From JBNKHG01 sp050290225 (lineage in GTDB: Bacteria > Pseudomonadota > Gammaproteobacteria > Pseudomonadales > Cellvibrionaceae): 64,000 bases of DNA. A program made the translations under genes and the position numbers. Below the pieces are notes generated by a model. That model saw only the letters and a list, made by a program, of their open reading frames with translations, made no database searches and was not told the DNA's origin. Numbering within the stretch: position 1 is the stretch's first letter; each line of letters begins with the position of its first letter. Below are positions 16,812 to 25,435 of the stretch, piece after piece. The stretch covers positions 123,686-187,685 of the forward strand of contig JBNKHG010000013.1 of NCBI GenBank assembly GCA_050290225.1, written 5' to 3'.

Positions 16812-18128
16812 CTAGAGCACCGCCATTTCCATGTTGTTAAATTTGCGTTGGTAAAATTCCATATAGCGTACTTTGCGTTCCAGTGCATCCAGTACGGGTG
16901 TGCAAAAATTGACTTTCTCAAAGGTTTGGGCGCTGCCCAAACCGCCGGGGCTGAAGACATTGATTTCCATCAGCTTGTTGCCGACGATATCCAGACCCAC
17001 CAGGAACATACCATCCTGGACCAGTTTCGGGCGCACAATCTCCGCGATACGCAATTCCCTGTCGCCAATAACGGCCCTGGATTTTTTACCGCCCGCATGG
17101 ATATTGCTACGCATATCGTCGCCGGTGCGTATACGCCTGAAAGCCGCATAGCGGCCACGGTAACGCAGTGGCTGACCGTTCATCAAAAACAGGCGGATGT
17201 CCCCTTCTTCGGCGGCACTCATGTATTCCTGTGCGATGACATAGCCATCTCGAATGACCGCGTCAATCATCTGGTTCAAATTCGGTCGGTGCTCCTTGCG
17301 AATCATAAATACGTTGGTACCGCCCGATCCCTGTAATGGCTTGATGACAATGTCGCCAAATTCGCCGGCAAAACTGCGAATATCATCGCGGTTGCGGGTG
17401 ATCAGCGTCTGCGGCCGCACCTCTTCCGGGAACTGCTGGAAGTACATTTTGTTCATGGCAGCGGCGAGGCCAATCGGGTCGTTGACCACCACCACCCCTT
17501 CCTGTAACGCCACTCGAGTAAACAGCAGGCCTGCCTGTTGCGCCCAGGCACGGGCGCCGGGTTCGGTGGAGGGGTCGTTGCGCAACATCACCACGTCGAG
17601 ATCGCCAATGGCAATGCGCTCCCGCCCGGCTTTTTCGCTGTTCAGGTCACTGAGGTAACTCCGCAGCTGTTTGTACTTACGCTTGGGCGGGGTCACGACA
17701 CGGGCGCGTATTTTTCCATCGGGGTCATAGGCGAAATCTTCTGGTGTAATGTAGTAAACATCGTGTCCCCGGTTATGGGCGTACATCGACAGGCGGGTAG
17801 TGGTGTAGGCCGACTCTTCGGTCCTTAAGCTATTGACATAGAATGCAATTTTTATGGCGTGGTGGCCTCGTTCCAAGTTTCTGTCGGTCAGTTTGATGTC
17901 CGCTGCGGTCTCAATCTCCGGTGTCAGACTCTGGGGTTCCAGAGGCTCAGGGACCTTTTCTTCCACCTGTGTTGTTGCCTCTGGCCGCGGCGGTGCTTCT
18001 GAACGTGGGGGTTCTTCTGAACGTGGGGGTTCTTCTGAACGTGGGGGTTCCTCTGGCAGTAGGGGTTCCTCTGGCAGTAGGGGTTCCTCCGGATAATTGT
18101 CATTGGGCTTTTCTTTGTCTTTGGACAT
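16812..18128 (-). CDS. ATP-grasp protein, glutathione-synthetase-like
   Basis: A 438-residue protein. The first 75 residues are a low-complexity Pro/Glu tail built from hexapeptides EEPLLP and EEPPRS. The remainder resembles GshB: AIKIAFYVNSL, the P-loop IKPLQGSGGTNVFMI and the metal-binding EINVFSPGGLG. It probably ligates an amino acid or peptide using ATP, but the substrate need not be glutathione. It is nine bases downstream of the QEGLA-motif gene, an arrangement I recall from other proteobacteria, so the two likely act together. Confidence 0.8.
   Translation of the reverse strand: MSKDKEKPNDNYPEEPLLPEEPLLPEEPPRSEEPPRSEEPPRSEAPPRPEATTQVEEKVPEPLEPQSLTPEIETAADIKLTDRNLERGHHAIKIAFYVNSLRTEESAYTTTRLSMYAHNRGHDVYYITPEDFAYDPDGKIRARVVTPPKRKYKQLRSYLSDLNSEKAGRERIAIGDLDVVMLRNDPSTEPGARAWAQQAGLLFTRVALQEGVVVVNDPIGLAAAMNKMYFQQFPEEVRPQTLITRNRDDIRSFAGEFGDIVIKPLQGSGGTNVFMIRKEHRPNLNQMIDAVIRDGYVIAQEYMSAAEEGDIRLFLMNGQPLRYRGRYAAFRRIRTGDDMRSNIHAGGKKSRAVIGDRELRIAEIVRPKLVQDGMFLVGLDIVGNKLMEINVFSPGGLGSAQTFEKVNFCTPVLDALERKVRYMEFYQRKFNNMEMAVL
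17985..18090. repeat. 18-base tandem repeats encoding EEPPRS/EEPLLP
   Basis: In-frame 18-base units inside the ATP-grasp gene. Three encode EEPPRS-type hexapeptides and two or three encode EEPLLP. Copy-number change would alter only the length of the N-terminal tail. Confidence 0.8.
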
Positions 18129-18136
18129 ACGTGTAT

Positions 18137-20056
18137 CTACCTTTTTCCTGTTGGGATCAAGTCAATAGGGGACAGGCCAGCCCGTAAACGTTTTAACCGT
18201 TTGAGTGCGGCCGGACTGTTCATATAGGACGGTGTCAATTTGGCTGGGGTCAGTACCTTACGATGCAACAGCTCACTGATAATGGGAATATGCTCGAGAG
18301 AAAACTTGCCGGTGAAGAGCAGGTTTAAATCACCGTTGTCAGTCAGATAGTTAAGCAAGCGGATCAATCCGCGCAGATAGATCGCATCTTTGACCAGCCC
18401 GCCTCCGCGAAAGATGCGCACGGTAATACGAAAGGCGGTGCGCTCTTCAAAATCGTGAGCCTCTACCAGTTGCCGATAGGTTTCAATGAAGCTTGCGCCA
18501 TCGTCGATATAGCGCGCAGCCACGGCGCGACCCGCCAATAATCGCAATCGGGAGCGGCTCAGTTGGCCCACCAGGTACTCGGCCAACACCGCCATGCCTT
18601 CCTGCAATTCATCGTAACCGTTGAGACCTCCGGCCAGTAATCGGAACGGTTGTTGCCTGCCGTTGAGGCGAGTGAGGATATGTGTGCCCACTTCGTGCTG
18701 AATAAGCGCCTCGATACGGTTTTTGGGGATCCGCACGGAAGCGCCCACCAACAGGTCCCCCTGGCTGCACATCAGACCGGTGACATCGTCGGTAATGGTG
18801 ACTTGGGGGGCGACCGTATCCGGACTGAGGGCGTGAAACCTGTCGATCTCCACCTGTGCACGCTGGGCAAATGCCGCTGCGGAATAGCGTCCGCTAAAGG
18901 TTTCATCACGACTTCGCTCCGGAAACGCGTCCAGAATCTCATGGGCGGAACTCAACAACGCACTGTCGACCCGGCCGTACAATTGAAAACTCCCCAGCAG
19001 AAAGTTCTGTGATCCGCGCTCACTGAGCATCGTGAGTTCCCGATCTATTTCTGAGCGCTTGCGATGAAACATATCGCTCAATGTCGGGTCGCCGACCCGG
19101 TTGAGGTTGATACTGTAGAGCGCTTTCTTCAACTCCGACGGGTCTATGGGTAAGGGGCGGTAGTGCAGTGCCGGGGGGCGGTCACAACCCTGTTTTTTGA
19201 AACTTCGCCAACTGGATTGCGTGTTGATCGGTGTGGCCAGCAGTAAAAAGTCATAGGCCGAAGCAATTGCCGCCAGCCGATGATCGATTTCCAGTACGGA
19301 TTTGGTAACCGCGCGCGGTCCCAGGGAATGAAAGTGTGGTGGACGCTGGCGGGTATTGCTGCGGGTAAATTCAAAAAATGCCTGGCGAAGGGCAATGGAA
19401 AGACCACGGTGCAGACCGCGAAAAACCAGTGGGTAGGCTTCATTGCTTTCCAGATTGCGATAAATGGGTTGTATGGACAAACCCATCGAGTGGCTGTTTA
19501 GGGACAGCAGATGTGACTTTGGCAACAGGGGATACATTTCCGGTGGCCCGGTCATGCGGGTATAGTGCAGCGTCACTCTCGCCTTTTTCTTGTGTACCAT
19601 GATCTTCTTTAGCCTGGCTTCCAGTGTTTCACTGGTGGAGATCAACTCACCGCTGGTGTCGGCGAAGATTTCAAAATCAGGCCGAAGGGCTTCCGGCTCA
19701 AGGGTTTCCTCCTCTTCAACTTCAGCGCCGGCCCACAGCTGGAATAACAGGAAGGCACCGAATTTGGGACTCAGTGTGGCTATGATTCGTTCAAGCAGTT
19801 TGCGGTAGCGGGATTTATAGCTTTGCGCCGGCATTATCAGGTAAGCCGCCTCGCTGCGGACCAGGCGGGAGGTTAGGGGATCTTCCCTGAGAGTGGGTCG
19901 ACGGTAGACGCACAGAAAGGGCAGCTGGCGGTCCAGGTGCAACAGCCCCTCACCGGGCAGGACCCGATGCACCCGCTTGTTGGCTTGCAGCCGCGCACAG
20001 ATCTCATCAATCAGCGCCTGATTGAGAACAAGTTCCTGTTGATGTTTTATGTCCAC
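18137..20056 (-). CDS. QEGLA-motif metallopeptidase-like protein (DUF1704/MATCAP-like)
   Basis: A 639-residue protein of the family named 'flavohemoglobin expression-modulating QEGLA motif protein'. The zinc-peptidase motif HEVGTH is followed by NGYDELQEGMA, the variant of QEGLA seen here (Met replaces Leu). Relatives include eukaryotic MATCAP tubulin carboxypeptidases, so cleavage of C-terminal residues or gamma-glutamyl-type bonds is plausible. It precedes and is probably cotranscribed with the ATP-grasp gene. The family name derives from an observation on flavohemoglobin, and its true substrate is unknown. Confidence 0.85.
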   Translation of the reverse strand: MDIKHQQELVLNQALIDEICARLQANKRVHRVLPGEGLLHLDRQLPFLCVYRRPTLREDPLTSRLVRSEAAYLIMPAQSYKSRYRKLLERIIATLSPKFGAFLLFQLWAGAEVEEEETLEPEALRPDFEIFADTSGELISTSETLEARLKKIMVHKKKARVTLHYTRMTGPPEMYPLLPKSHLLSLNSHSMGLSIQPIYRNLESNEAYPLVFRGLHRGLSIALRQAFFEFTRSNTRQRPPHFHSLGPRAVTKSVLEIDHRLAAIASAYDFLLLATPINTQSSWRSFKKQGCDRPPALHYRPLPIDPSELKKALYSINLNRVGDPTLSDMFHRKRSEIDRELTMLSERGSQNFLLGSFQLYGRVDSALLSSAHEILDAFPERSRDETFSGRYSAAAFAQRAQVEIDRFHALSPDTVAPQVTITDDVTGLMCSQGDLLVGASVRIPKNRIEALIQHEVGTHILTRLNGRQQPFRLLAGGLNGYDELQEGMAVLAEYLVGQLSRSRLRLLAGRAVAARYIDDGASFIETYRQLVEAHDFEERTAFRITVRIFRGGGLVKDAIYLRGLIRLLNYLTDNGDLNLLFTGKFSLEHIPIISELLHRKVLTPAKLTPSYMNSPAALKRLKRLRAGLSPIDLIPTGKR

Positions 20057-20329
20057 TTCACAACCTCTGTAACGGCTGCTGCGGTGCTGCGAAAGTTATA
20101 TAACCACACATAAGCAAACTCCCGTAAAGTATAGTCTAATTGGCACTTAACCCCCTGCAGTGCGTCATAGAGAGCCCAAAGGAGAGGCTGTGCCTGCGAT
20201 CGGCGCCCAAATCGCGGCTTATGCCAGACTGGCGGTTGGATGCTATGGTATATGACAGGACGACCTAACCTGTTGGCGTTTGTCGGGAAGGTCTGTCGAA
20301 GCAGGGGGTGGTGACAATCAGGAGTGAAT

Positions 20330-21292
20330 ATGGAGTTTAAAGACTATTACCAGATTCTTGGACTTAACGATCAGGCCCAGGCGGGGGAGATCAAATCAGC
20401 CTACCGTAAACTGGCTCGCCGCTATCATCCCGATGTCAGCCGGGAAGAGAATGCGGAAGAGAAGTTTAAGGAGGTCAGCGAAGCCTATGAGGTGTTAAAG
20501 GACCCCGAGAAGCGTGCAGAGTATGACCAGCTGTGTCGTATGGGGGCCAAAACCGGCGACGGGCAATTCCGACCGCCACCGGGCTGGGAATCAGCCGCAC
20601 AGTTTGGCTCAGGGGGTTTTACGGATGTGGATGCGGCCAGTTTCAGTGATTTTTTCGACTCGATTTTTGGGCATACAGGCACGGCACACCGCACCTATCG
20701 CCAGGGGCGGCAGCACAGTTTCTCCATGCGTGGCGAGGATCTGCACACGCAACTGTCCCTGTTTCTTGAGGAGGCCCACCAGGGCGTAGAGCGGCAATTG
20801 AATATCCAGGTGCCGGAAGTGGACGACTATGGATTGGTCAGCCACCGCAATAAAACGCTGAAAGTCAAAATCCCCGCCGGTGTGTACGACGGACAAATGA
20901 TTCGCCTGAAAGGCCAGGGAGCACCCGGTATTGGTGGCGCCCCGCCCGGCGACCTGTTTGTGGAAATCCGGTTGGCACCGCACCCGCTGTATACCGTCTC
21001 GGGCCGGGACCTGCTGATGACACTTCCCGTTGCCCCCTGGGAGGCGGCTTTGGGGGGGACTGCGAATGTTCCAACGCTCGGTGGTACCTGTCAGTTGAAA
21101 ATTCCAGCCGGCAGCAACACCGGTCAGAAGTTGCGTCTCAAGGGCAAAGGCTTACCAGGTGATCCGCCCGGCAACCTGATTGTGAGTTTAAAGGTGGTGA
21201 TGCCGGAATCACAGACGACGCGTTCCAACGAGCTTTTTAAAGCGCTGTCCGAGGAACTGGCGTTTGATCCGCGTAAAGGCATGGGGGGCTGA
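20330..21292 (+). CDS. cbpA: Curved DNA-binding protein / DnaJ-type co-chaperone CbpA
   Basis: A 320-residue class II J-protein. The J domain occupies residues 1-70 with the HPD motif (YHPDVS), followed by a G/F-poor linker and the two C-terminal substrate-binding beta domains (KVKIPAGVYDGQMIRLKGQG; LKIPAGSNTGQKLRLKGKG). No zinc finger. It is a DnaK partner and nucleoid-associated protein. The gene for its inhibitor cbpM follows after three bases. The ATG at 20330 follows AGGAG; a GTG six bases upstream is also in frame. Confidence 0.95.
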   Translation: MEFKDYYQILGLNDQAQAGEIKSAYRKLARRYHPDVSREENAEEKFKEVSEAYEVLKDPEKRAEYDQLCRMGAKTGDGQFRPPPGWESAAQFGSGGFTDVDAASFSDFFDSIFGHTGTAHRTYRQGRQHSFSMRGEDLHTQLSLFLEEAHQGVERQLNIQVPEVDDYGLVSHRNKTLKVKIPAGVYDGQMIRLKGQGAPGIGGAPPGDLFVEIRLAPHPLYTVSGRDLLMTLPVAPWEAALGGTANVPTLGGTCQLKIPAGSNTGQKLRLKGKGLPGDPPGNLIVSLKVVMPESQTTRSNELFKALSEELAFDPRKGMGG

Positions 21293-21295
21293 GGT

Positions 21296-21601
21296 ATGAA
21301 ATATGTAGAGGTGGAAATACTCGACAATCGACCACGCTATACCCTGCGTGAACTGTGTGAACGCTGTGCCATCAATGCCGAAACAGTGGTGTCTTTTGTG
21401 GAATTCGGCATAGTGACGCCGGAGGGGCGCTCGATGACTCAGTGGCGCTTCTCCGCCCAATCCCTGTCGAGATTGAATCGAGCACTCAGGTTGCAACGGG
21501 ATCTGGATGTCAATCTGCCCGGACTGGCGCTGGCACTGGACCTGCTCGATCAGATAACGGTGCTTGAAAAACAGATGGACACGCTGCGAAAAGGGGAATA
21601 G
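21296..21601 (+). CDS. cbpM: Chaperone modulator CbpM
   Basis: A 101-residue MerR-fold-like protein that binds the J domain of CbpA and inhibits its activity. Typical features are the LRELCERCAINAETVVSFVE helix-turn-helix-like segment and the C-terminal ALALDLLDQITVLEKQMD helix. It is located three bases after cbpA, the canonical arrangement. Confidence 0.92.
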   Translation: MKYVEVEILDNRPRYTLRELCERCAINAETVVSFVEFGIVTPEGRSMTQWRFSAQSLSRLNRALRLQRDLDVNLPGLALALDLLDQITVLEKQMDTLRKGE

Positions 21602-21613
21602 CGAGGCCCGCCC

Positions 21614-21895
21614 ATGATTCAAATCAAACGAGTCGTCCTGGATATCCTTAAACCCCATCTTCCCGATGCCTTGACCTTTAGCAGCGAGCTCGCCGCCTGT
21701 GGCCAGGGTTACCGGGTAAAACTGGCGGTGGAGGAAATGGATGAAAAGACGGAAACCCTGAAGGTGGAATTGGAAGCCTGGCACATTGATTTTGAAAAGG
21801 TGCAGGAGGCAATCAACCAAATGGGGGCGTCACTGCACAGCATCGATGAGGTGGAGGTCGTCAATCAGGCCGATACGCCGGAACAAAGCGGTTAA
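21614..21895 (+). CDS. DUF211 family protein
   Basis: A 93-residue protein with the ferredoxin-like DUF211 signature: an N-terminal RVVLDILKPH, a central DEKTETLKVELEA, and a C-terminal QMGASLHSIDEVEVV. DUF211 is best known from archaea and from bacteria where it stands beside membrane proteins; its function is unknown. It lies 12 bases after cbpM and 36 bases before a VIT-like membrane protein, implying a four-gene operon. Confidence 0.8.
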   Translation: MIQIKRVVLDILKPHLPDALTFSSELAACGQGYRVKLAVEEMDEKTETLKVELEAWHIDFEKVQEAINQMGASLHSIDEVEVVNQADTPEQSG

Positions 21896-21931
21896 CACAA
21901 ATCGCCATCTGGAGCGACTGGGATCTGAGCA

Positions 21932-22510
21932 ATGCGATACCGCGAGCTGCGATTGCTGCTTCGAATAAGCCGCTCACACGGCATACTGCGCCGTTATTTT
22001 GTGGTCAATGGCTTTGATGGCGCGCTGACGATGCTGGGACTCAATATGGGGTTCTATCTCAGTGGCGCTGCCACCCCGCAGGTGGCACTCAGCGCCTGTC
22101 TGGGCGCGGCAATCGCCCTCGGTATGAGTGGCCTCACCAGTGCCTATATCAGCGAATCGGCGGAGAGGAGCCGATGGCTCAAAGAACTGGAAGATGCCAT
22201 GGTGGCCGATATGGACGAATCTGTACACAGTACGGCCACTCGCGTGGTCCCACTGCTGGTCGCACTGGTTAACGGCAGTTCCCCCTTATTGATTTCACTA
22301 CTGATTTGTTCGCCCTGGTGGTTGGCAACCGTGTCACCAGGGGGCGGCTGGACGCCAGCTGAGCTGGCGATTTTTCTGGCAATCCTCAGCCTTTTCTGCC
22401 TGGGTGTTTTTCTTGGCGTGGTCAGTAGCAGCTCCTGGTTCTGGAGTGGGGTCAAAGCCATGCTGATCGCCTCTGTTACCGCCGCGCTGATCGTCATCTT
22501 CGGTGGTTGA
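21932..22510 (+). CDS. VIT/CCC1-like membrane protein
   Basis: A 192-residue protein with about five hydrophobic segments. The N-terminal RRYFVVNGFDGALTMLGLNM resembles the start of VIT1/CCC1 iron/manganese transporters, which have a DG motif in helix 1. A cytoplasmic acidic region (KELEDAMVADMDES) follows helix 2, where the metal-binding domain sits in that family. Metal transport is an inference. It is last in the cbpA-cbpM-DUF211 run. Confidence 0.65.
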   Translation: MRYRELRLLLRISRSHGILRRYFVVNGFDGALTMLGLNMGFYLSGAATPQVALSACLGAAIALGMSGLTSAYISESAERSRWLKELEDAMVADMDESVHSTATRVVPLLVALVNGSSPLLISLLICSPWWLATVSPGGGWTPAELAIFLAILSLFCLGVFLGVVSSSSWFWSGVKAMLIASVTAALIVIFGG

Positions 22511-22543
22511 ACCGCGGTCACCATCCGCTTCGAAACCCATTTA

Positions 22544-22604
22544 GCGACTTCACAACGCTTAAGACGACCTCACAGCGCTTTAAACGACATCAGAACGTTT
22601 TAAA
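22544..22604. repeat. Degenerate 20-base tandem repeat
   Basis: Three imperfect copies of a roughly 20-base unit (CGACNTCANAACGCTTTAAA-like) just after the VIT-like gene and before the globin stop. Non-coding. Confidence 0.5.
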
Positions 22605-22621
22605 CAAATTGTTCCGTCCGA

Positions 22622-23074
22622 TTACTGCCTCTGGATTGATTGACGGTCATGCTCGGAAACGGTACTTTCGCAGGCTACCCGCGTTCGCTCCGCGGGAATA
22701 TAAAGCTGGTCTAACAAATACCGCTTAAAATCCGCTTCGTAGGGTTGTGCTTCGACCGCATTTTTCATACACAACATCCATGCATCACGTTCGTCGGTCC
22801 CTATCGGTAAATGGCTGTGTGCCTTCGGTATCACAATCGGCTGGTAGTGTTCCCGATACAGCTTTGGCCCACCCAGCCAGCCGCTGAGAAAATAGGTGAG
22901 TTTTTTACGCGATTCGCTCAGGTCAGCGGCATGCATTGCCCGAATGCCGGCAGCCTCCGGCAAGCGTTCCATATTATCGTAAAAAGCGTCTACCAATTTT
23001 TTAATGCCTTCGTATTGACCCGCGGCGCGATAGGATCCGTCGCCAATACCATAACTGCTAGCGGAATCTTGCAT
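22622..23074 (-). CDS. Group II truncated hemoglobin
   Basis: A 150-residue globin of the TrHbII class. Conserved parts include the FLSGWLGGP turn, the proximal-His region KAHSHLPIG, and the following DAWMLCM helix with the Trp typical of group II. These proteins bind O2 or detoxify NO and peroxide. It lies 35 bases after the SIR2-like gene on the same strand; both point away from nifH and share a sigma-54-type promoter region, so a role in oxygen or NO handling during nitrogen fixation is inferred. Confidence 0.9.
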   Translation of the reverse strand: MQDSASSYGIGDGSYRAAGQYEGIKKLVDAFYDNMERLPEAAGIRAMHAADLSESRKKLTYFLSGWLGGPKLYREHYQPIVIPKAHSHLPIGTDERDAWMLCMKNAVEAQPYEADFKRYLLDQLYIPAERTRVACESTVSEHDRQSIQRQ

Positions 23075-23109
23075 GTTTTTTCCAAATTTTTTCCCAAATA
23101 TTTTCTAAT

Positions 23110-23970
23110 TTAGGCCACGGAACTCGAAGCCATCACATCGCTGGCTTTCAAAAGTTGTTGCCAGTCTATATCGAGTACTTCGATATGCTTGTTGAGACAA
23201 TATCGACGTTCCTTGGCGGTTGCATCCGGGATCATTGCCCATCCCGCCGGCTCGGCGGCATCGTATATCATATCACTCAACACCATACGTTCGGTATCGC
23301 GGGTCATGCGCATGCCTAAAAAAAGATAGCGCTTTCCTGTTCGGTGTTGCTTTAGAAAACCGGGTATGGCAAAGCCACCCATCAATTCGGTAATGTAGTC
23401 GACGTAATCGGCATCGGCGGCTATATAACTGGGTTCGGGGATGGGAGTCCCCATCGGCTTGAATAACACGGGCAAATGTGTGTCGACCTGATCCTCGGTA
23501 ACCGATCGATATTCTGTGCCATCGTGTTGGTAAAGTTTAAAGCGATAGTCCGTGCCGCCAAGCCGGGCGGTACCCACGACTAACAGGTGTGGTGTTTGAC
23601 TGTAGCCCTCCTGCAGCAAGGTGTCGCGGTTAATATCAATAATATAGGGAACACCCAAAGACACCAGCCAGTCGTGGAGTGGGGATGAGCTCCATTGCGT
23701 ATTCCCGTAGGTTTCCGTTAAAAATTTTTCGACAAAGCGCCGACCTTTTTTGAGTTCAAGATTCATCGCCGCGCGGGGAAATTCATACATAAGGCGCGGC
23801 GCCATGGGTTGACCGTTATTCATAGCCAGAATCAGGCTGTCACTGTCGGCGGGTATTTTGATGTCGCCATCGACACTGGTTACCTCACTTAAGGCGCCGG
23901 GCCCCAGGTAGGGGACGATGCGCCCCTCCTTGAGGCCGATCACGATATCAAGTACTGGATTGGTGTTCAT
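23110..23970 (-). CDS. SIR2-like (SIR2_2) domain protein, nif-linked
   Basis: A 286-residue protein with a divergent sirtuin-like Rossmann fold: the N-terminal IVPYLGPGALS motif corresponds to the sirtuin GAGxS segment, and VPYIIDINRDTLLQEGY to the NAD-site TxNxD element. No zinc-finger cysteines are apparent, so deacylase activity is doubtful; NAD binding or hydrolysis is more likely. It is divergent from nifH and upstream of the truncated globin, with a leftward -24/-12 element 120 bases before its ATG. Coexpression with nitrogenase genes is inferred. Confidence 0.7.
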   Translation of the reverse strand: MNTNPVLDIVIGLKEGRIVPYLGPGALSEVTSVDGDIKIPADSDSLILAMNNGQPMAPRLMYEFPRAAMNLELKKGRRFVEKFLTETYGNTQWSSSPLHDWLVSLGVPYIIDINRDTLLQEGYSQTPHLLVVGTARLGGTDYRFKLYQHDGTEYRSVTEDQVDTHLPVLFKPMGTPIPEPSYIAADADYVDYITELMGGFAIPGFLKQHRTGKRYLFLGMRMTRDTERMVLSDMIYDAAEPAGWAMIPDATAKERRYCLNKHIEVLDIDWQQLLKASDVMASSSVA

Positions 23971-24092
23971 CTCCGCTTCCTTTAATTTATGTGTAGGACT
24001 TGAACCTGTTTGCCGGCTCTGGATAAAAAGCTTTAAGAGGGCGCGGCAGTGAAAGGTTTACTCAAATGGTTAACCCCATTGCAATAATCAAT

Positions 24093-24109
24093 TGCAATAA
24101 TCAATCCAT
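24093..24109 (-). promoter_or_regulatory. Putative sigma-54 promoter for sir2-globin
   Basis: Reading leftward, TGGATTGATTATTGCA has the GG and GC dinucleotides separated by ten bases and an ideal TTGCA at -12. It is about 120 bases before the SIR2-like ATG and 94 bases from the nearest NifA-type site. Confidence 0.5.
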
Positions 24110-24202
24110 GATAAGAAAGTCGATAGCCCGCTCTGTAAACAGGCTGTGACGATTGCCGAAGATGTTGCCGCTTGTGACATAAACGTGACTTTTTGCTCCT
24201 TT

Positions 24203-24218
24203 TGTCGCAATTGCGACA
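24203..24218. promoter_or_regulatory. NifA upstream activator sequence
   Basis: TGTCGCAATTGCGACA, a perfect 16-base palindrome matching TGT-N10-ACA. It is placed to serve both the rightward nifH promoter (170 bases) and the leftward sir2 promoter (94 bases). Confidence 0.75.
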
Positions 24219-24271
24219 CTGCCGGCGACCATGCCAAGGCTTCTTTTTAAACCATGACAAATTTGTGGATA

Positions 24272-24287
24272 TGTTGTTGTTGTAACA
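24272..24287. promoter_or_regulatory. NifA upstream activator sequence
   Basis: TGTTGTTGTTGTAACA matches TGT-N10-ACA about 100 bases upstream of the nifH -24 element, the usual distance. Confidence 0.7.
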
Positions 24288-24385
24288 GCACCAAGTGCGC
24301 TTTGTTACATAAACAACGCAGCACTTTGGTCCGCCAACAAGAAAATACTCCTTATAAAACAACGAGATAGCAGTTGGGGCCCGGA

Positions 24386-24403
24386 TTGGTACAGAGCCTG
24401 CAC
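24386..24403 (+). promoter_or_regulatory. Sigma-54 promoter of nifH
   Basis: TTGGTACAGAGCCTGCAC: GG at 24388-24389 and GC at 24400-24401 with the required ten-base spacing, 80 bases before the nifH ATG. TGGTAC deviates by one base from TGGCAC. Confidence 0.75.
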
Positions 24404-24482
24404 TAACATGATTGCTATTCAAGCTTCTACATAGCAACCGCGCCCGGTGGGCGTGGATTCGGTTAAACAGGAGATAGTTATC

Positions 24483-25358
24483 ATGGCTATGCGTCAATGT
24501 GCGATTTATGGTAAAGGCGGTATCGGCAAGTCAACCACCACTCAAAACCTGGTGGCTGCGTTGGCTGAAGCCGGCAAGAAAGTAATGATTGTGGGTTGCG
24601 ACCCCAAGGCCGATTCCACTCGTCTAATTCTGCACTCCAAAGCCCAGAACACCATTATGGAAATGGCGGCTGAAGCAGGCACTGTAGAGGATCTGGAACT
24701 GGAAGATGTACTGAAGGCGGGCTACGGCGATATCAAGTGTGTGGAGTCCGGTGGTCCTGAGCCCGGTGTGGGTTGTGCCGGTCGCGGTGTAATCACCGCG
24801 ATTAATTTCCTCGAAGAAGAGGGCGCTTACGAAGACGATCTGGATTTTGTGTTCTATGACGTACTCGGTGACGTTGTGTGTGGTGGTTTCGCCATGCCGA
24901 TCCGCGAGAACAAGGCACAGGAAATCTACATCGTCGTATCCGGCGAAATGATGGCCATGTACGCGGCCAACAACATTTCCAAGGGTATTGTGAAATACGC
25001 CAACTCCGGTGGCGTGCGCCTTGCCGGCCTGATCTGTAACAGCCGCAACACCGACCGTGAAGATGAGCTGATTGAAGCCCTGGCGGCCAAGATCGGTACC
25101 CAGATGATTCACTTCATTCCCCGCGATAACGTTGTTCAGCGCGCTGAAATTCGCCGTATGACAGTCATCGAGTACGACCCGGCAGCCAAACAGGCTGATG
25201 AATATCGTTCCCTGGCTCAAAAGATCATTGACAACGAAAATCTGGTGATTCCTGAGCCCTGCACCATGGACGAATTGGAAGAGCTGCTGATGGACTTCGG
25301 CATTATGGAAGAAGAAGACGAAAGCATCATCGGCCAGACTGCCGCAGCGGAAGCTTAA
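24483..25358 (+). CDS. nifH: Nitrogenase iron protein (dinitrogenase reductase)
   Basis: Homodimeric ATP-dependent electron donor to MoFe protein, also needed for FeMo-co and P-cluster maturation. 291 residues. The P-loop GKGGIGKS is at residues 10-17. The 4Fe-4S ligands are the Cys in GVGCAGRGV and in GDVVCGGF; the Arg of CAGRG is the DraT ADP-ribosylation site in other species. The ATG at 24483 matches NifH N-termini (MAMRQCAIYG) and follows GGAGAT; an in-frame upstream start would add 12 unlike residues. It is first in nifHDKTY. Confidence 0.98.
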   Translation: MAMRQCAIYGKGGIGKSTTTQNLVAALAEAGKKVMIVGCDPKADSTRLILHSKAQNTIMEMAAEAGTVEDLELEDVLKAGYGDIKCVESGGPEPGVGCAGRGVITAINFLEEEGAYEDDLDFVFYDVLGDVVCGGFAMPIRENKAQEIYIVVSGEMMAMYAANNISKGIVKYANSGGVRLAGLICNSRNTDREDELIEALAAKIGTQMIHFIPRDNVVQRAEIRRMTVIEYDPAAKQADEYRSLAQKIIDNENLVIPEPCTMDELEELLMDFGIMEEEDESIIGQTAAAEA

Positions 25359-25435
25359 TTCGTCTCATGCTGGCTCAGCCGGGTATGGGGCGGATTAGCC
25401 CCTACCTGCAACTCAACGCAACGAGGAGACAGACT

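Noticed and set aside
24624..25220. Open frame antisense to nifH
   Set aside because: nifH is certain by motif content; the antisense frame lacks start signals and family features.
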